A stretch of DNA of 64,000 nucleotides from Nonomuraea cavernae (lineage in GTDB: Bacteria; Actinomycetota; Actinomycetes; Streptosporangiales; Streptosporangiaceae), in contig NZ_BMNH01000003.1 in the NCBI RefSeq assembly GCF_014646355.1, forward strand, positions 186,001-250,000, read 5' to 3'. Shown here one piece after another: positions 60,738 through 64,000 of the stretch. Both the position numbers and the translations under genes were made by a program. Under the pieces are notes generated by a model. It was not told the origin of the DNA. It searched no databases and saw nothing but the letters and a program-made list of their open reading frames with translations. The first letter of the stretch is position 1; each line of letters opens with the position of its first letter.

Positions 60738-62908
60738 GCCGTTTCGCCGAGCCCCTGACCAAGGCGCTCGACCCCAAGACCGCCAAGCTGCTGCACGGCG
60801 TGCTCGGCCTGGAGACGGTCGGCGACCTGCTGCGCCACTATCCGCGCCGCTACGCCGAGCGCGGCGAGCTCACCTCGCTCGACGCGCTCGAGGTCGACGA
60901 GCACGTCACCGTGGTGGGCGAGGTCACCAGGCTCATGCGCAAGCCCATGCGCAACCGGGGCGGCACCTGGCTCGAGGTCGAGGTCGTCGACGGCACGGGC
61001 AAGAAGATCTATCTGTCGTTCTTCGGCAAGGGCTCCCACGTGGCCGAGTCGCGGCTCAAGCCGGGTCGGCGCGGCATGTTCGCCGGCAAGGTCGGTCTGT
61101 TCGGGTCGCACACCAACCCGCGCTGGCAGCTGTCGCATCCGGAGTTCGAGTTGTTCGAGGAGACCGAGGCCAGCGCCGCCGAGTTCTCCGCCGCGCCGGT
61201 GCCGATCTACCCGGCGGGCAAGGACCTGACGCCGTGGGTGATCAGGCGGGCGGTCGGCCTGGTGCTCGACACGCTGGGTCCGCTGACCGACTCGCTGCCC
61301 GAGGAGCTGCGCGCCCGCCACGGGCTGCAGGATCTGGGCGAGGCGCTGGAGGCCATCCACCGGCCGAAGGACTTCGCCGAGGTGCGGCGGGCCCGGGAGC
61401 GGCTCAAGTTCGACGAGGCCTTCGTGCTGCAGGCGGTGCTGCTCCAGCGCAGGCAGGCCGCGACGGCCTGGCCGGCCCGGCCGCGACCGCGTCGGGATGA
61501 CGGGATCCTGGCCGACTTCGACGCCCGGCTGCCGTTCACGCTCACCGAGGGGCAGGCGCTCGTGGGCGAGGAGCTCGCCGCCGACCTGGCGCTGGAGCAC
61601 CCCATGCACCGGCTGCTTCAGGGCGAGGTGGGGGCGGGCAAGACCGTGGTGGCGCTGCGCGCCATGCTGCAGGTGGTCGACGCGGGCGGGCAGGCCGTCC
61701 TGCTGGCGCCCACCGAGGTGCTCGCCCAGCAGCACCACCGCTCGATCAGCGCCATGCTGGGCGACCTGGCGCAGGGCGGCATGTTCGGCGGCACGGCGGT
61801 CACCCTGCTGACCGGTTCCATGGGCGCCGCCGCCCGCCGCTCGGCCCTGCTCGACGCCGCCTCGGGCACGGCCGGCATCGTCGTGGGCACCCACGCGCTG
61901 CTGCAGGAGCACGTCCAGTTCGCCGACCTGGGCCTGGTCGTGGTGGACGAGCAGCACCGGTTCGGCGTCGAGCAGCGCGACGCCCTGCGCGAGAAGGCCG
62001 GCGGCGGGCGGCCGCACGTGCTGGTGATGACCGCCACCCCGATCCCGCGCACGGTCGCCATGACCGTCTTCGGCGACCTGGAGGTCTCGACGCTGGCGCA
62101 GCTTCCGTCGGGCCGCGCCCCGATCACCACGCACGTGGTGCCCGCCGCCGACAAGCCCCACTTCCTCGAGCGCACCTGGGAGCGGGTGCGCGAGGAGGTG
62201 GCGCTGGGCCGGCAGGCCTACATCGTCTGTCCCCGCATCGGCGACCTGGAGGGCGACGAGGGCGACCTGGCGCCGCCCGCCGACGACGAGCGCCGGCCGC
62301 CTCTGGCCGTCCTGGAGGTCGCCGACCTGCTGTCCGAGGGGCCCTTCCATGATCTGCGGCTGGGTGTGCTGCACGGCAAGCTCCCGCCCGAGGAGAAGGA
62401 CGCGGTCATGCGCGCGTTCACGCGGGGCGAGCTCGACGTCCTGGTCGCCACCACGGTCATCGAGGTGGGGGTCGACGTGCGCAACGCCTCGGTCATGATC
62501 ATCATGGACGCCGACCGGTTCGGCGTCTCCCAGCTCCACCAGCTTCGCGGCCGGGTCGGCCGCGGCGGCCTGCCGGGGCTCTGCCTGCTGGTCTCCGACT
62601 TCCCCGAGGGCACTCCGGCCCGGGCCCGCCTCGACGCCGTGGCCGCCACCCTCGACGGGTTCGAGCTGTCCCGGGTCGACCTGGAGCAACGCCGTGAGGG
62701 CGATGTCCTGGGCGCCGCCCAGTCGGGCAAGCGGTCATCGCTCAAGATGCTCCAGCTCCTGCGCGACGAGGACGTGATCGAGGCGGCTCGTGAGGAGGCG
62801 GCGGCCCTGCTGGCCAGAGATCCCTCCCTGACCTCCCACGACGGTCTCCGCGCCGAGATCGACCGGCTGCTGGCCGACGAACGCGCCGAATACCTGGAGA
62901 AGACGTGA
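60734..62908 (+). CDS. recG: RecG, ATP-dependent DNA helicase
   Basis: 724 aa. Remodels stalled forks and Holliday junctions. N-terminal wedge (OB) domain up to about 260, then SF2 helicase with Walker A GEVGAGKT (about 297-304), DEQH box (about 404), TATPIPRT motif III, and the helicase C-domain (VATTVIEVGVDV, QLHQLRGRVGRGG). C-terminal RecG TRG region present. GTG start at 60734 overlaps the small upstream ORF. The family-typical beginning (FAEPLTKALDPKTAKLL) follows directly, supporting the start. Confidence 0.97.
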   Translation: MSRFAEPLTKALDPKTAKLLHGVLGLETVGDLLRHYPRRYAERGELTSLDALEVDEHVTVVGEVTRLMRKPMRNRGGTWLEVEVVDGTGKKIYLSFFGKGSHVAESRLKPGRRGMFAGKVGLFGSHTNPRWQLSHPEFELFEETEASAAEFSAAPVPIYPAGKDLTPWVIRRAVGLVLDTLGPLTDSLPEELRARHGLQDLGEALEAIHRPKDFAEVRRARERLKFDEAFVLQAVLLQRRQAATAWPARPRPRRDDGILADFDARLPFTLTEGQALVGEELAADLALEHPMHRLLQGEVGAGKTVVALRAMLQVVDAGGQAVLLAPTEVLAQQHHRSISAMLGDLAQGGMFGGTAVTLLTGSMGAAARRSALLDAASGTAGIVVGTHALLQEHVQFADLGLVVVDEQHRFGVEQRDALREKAGGGRPHVLVMTATPIPRTVAMTVFGDLEVSTLAQLPSGRAPITTHVVPAADKPHFLERTWERVREEVALGRQAYIVCPRIGDLEGDEGDLAPPADDERRPPLAVLEVADLLSEGPFHDLRLGVLHGKLPPEEKDAVMRAFTRGELDVLVATTVIEVGVDVRNASVMIIMDADRFGVSQLHQLRGRVGRGGLPGLCLLVSDFPEGTPARARLDAVAATLDGFELSRVDLEQRREGDVLGAAQSGKRSSLKMLQLLRDEDVIEAAREEAAALLARDPSLTSHDGLRAEIDRLLADERAEYLEKT

Positions 62909-63000
62909 TCTACGGCGGGGCGCTCGGCAGGACGTGACCGGAGAGCGGATTGCTGGCGAGCGTCTTTCCGCGGTGGCCGGCGCCGGCGTGATCACGGCCC

Positions 63001-63042
63001 CAGCCGCGGGGACGGCCTCCCCCCGAATGCCGTCCCCGGCTG
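63001..63042. terminator. Hairpin in the recG-rsmD gap
   Basis: CAGCCGCGGGGACGGC (63001-63016) pairs with GCCGTCCCCGGCTG (63029-63042) with a 2-nt bulge. It is the likely recG terminator. The rest of the 336-nt gap (62909-63244) has no convincing gene on either strand; near rsmD, TTGACC (63211-63216) and CAATGG (63234-63239) at 17 nt may be its promoter, placing transcription start at or just before the ATG. Confidence 0.5.
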
Positions 63043-63244
63043 GGCCCACCCCTCGGGTCAGGTGCCGAGGGAACCGGTGTGCGGAAGGGCTCACGATCAC
63101 ACCGGTCGGCCTCCAGCTGGGTCACCTCGGAGGCCGCAGGACTCATCATGCGTGGCCGGTCAGACGATGTGAATCACCCTTGCGCTCTCAAGGCCGACAC
63201 CTGTGCACTCTTGACCTGCGTTGACATGCGGAACAATGGCTCTT

Positions 63245-64000
<756 letters not shown>

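Noticed and set aside
62910..63149. Possible minus-strand gene in the recG-rsmD gap
   Set aside because: No start site signals, composition of random GC-rich sequence, and it overlaps the terminator-like hairpin.

Overview
The window is a 64 kb stretch of very high-GC DNA that reads as a core chromosomal region of an actinobacterium. My best guess is a member of the Streptosporangiales or a relative. The pointers are codon use, many GTG/TTG starts, leaderless starts directly behind TAnnnT -10 boxes, a Zn-ribbon L28, a short HU, F420-type guanylyltransferase and a gene order that, from memory, follows the gatCAB / ilvBNC / serA / leuB / gltX / leuCD / hup / gpsA / ddl / thiL / recG / coaD order of Mycobacterium and Streptomyces. 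Genus is inference. I see no prophage, insertion sequence, CRISPR array or secondary-metabolite cluster.

Layout. 1-3.2 kb: gatC (3' end), gatA and gatB, the tRNA amidotransferase. 3.4-14.3 kb is an accessory block: an MFS exporter, a tripartite tricarboxylate transporter (tctC-tctB-tctA, minus strand) divergent from a CitA/CitB-type two-component system, a VanW-family membrane protein, a PQQ-type sugar dehydrogenase-like lipoprotein and a 2-hydroxyacid dehydrogenase. 14.5-17.2 kb: a membrane GGDEF-EAL protein. 17.2-34.8 kb is the branched-chain amino acid (BCAA) and serine block: ilvB-ilvN-ilvC, serA, leuB, ilvE and cimA, with cell-wall and unknown genes (CAP protein, DacB, FHA protein, MFS, SseB-like, O-methyltransferase, DsbA-like) between them. 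34.8-39.9 kb: a heparinase-like lyase, a membrane glycosyltransferase, an HD protein, an IsdG/MhuD-like monooxygenase and a FAH-family enzyme. 39.9-44.7 kb: gltX, an M3 oligopeptidase, tRNA-Gln and two tRNA-Glu, and an Xre/DUF2975 pair. 44.7-49.6 kb: a conserved unknown, the IclR regulator ndgR and leuC-leuD. 49.6-64 kb: housekeeping genes from hup through cofC/fbiD, plsC, gpsA, ddl, thiL, thiD, rpmB, a DAK2/FakA-like gene, recG and rsmD to the 5' end of coaD.

The most striking signal is regulatory. Three short leader peptides loaded with Ile/Leu/Val codons (MLRSGILVVLRRRAGR before ilvB, MRQVLVLITCRGGAC upstream of leuB, MFYRLLIIDRRAG before cimA) each carry mutually exclusive RNA pairings downstream; two end in clear intrinsic terminators. 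In addition, one 15-bp palindrome, TCYC-N7-GAGA, occurs upstream of ilvB, the leuB leader, ilvE, cimA and in the ndgR-leuC divergent region, five BCAA loci spread over 30 kb. At ilvB and the leuB leader the palindrome ends exactly 16 nt before the predicted -35 hexamer. The window therefore appears to encode a two-layer BCAA circuit: a regulator (most simply NdgR, encoded here) at DNA level, plus ribosome-mediated attenuation at RNA level.

Other points worth a look are a 46-codon ORF with a near-perfect ribosome binding site that ends inside the recG start codon, an in-frame 15-residue tandem repeat inserted in thiL, and a large low-complexity single-pass membrane protein with a CBM2-like C-terminal domain. 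All promoter, operator and RNA-structure calls were made by eye and no search was run.
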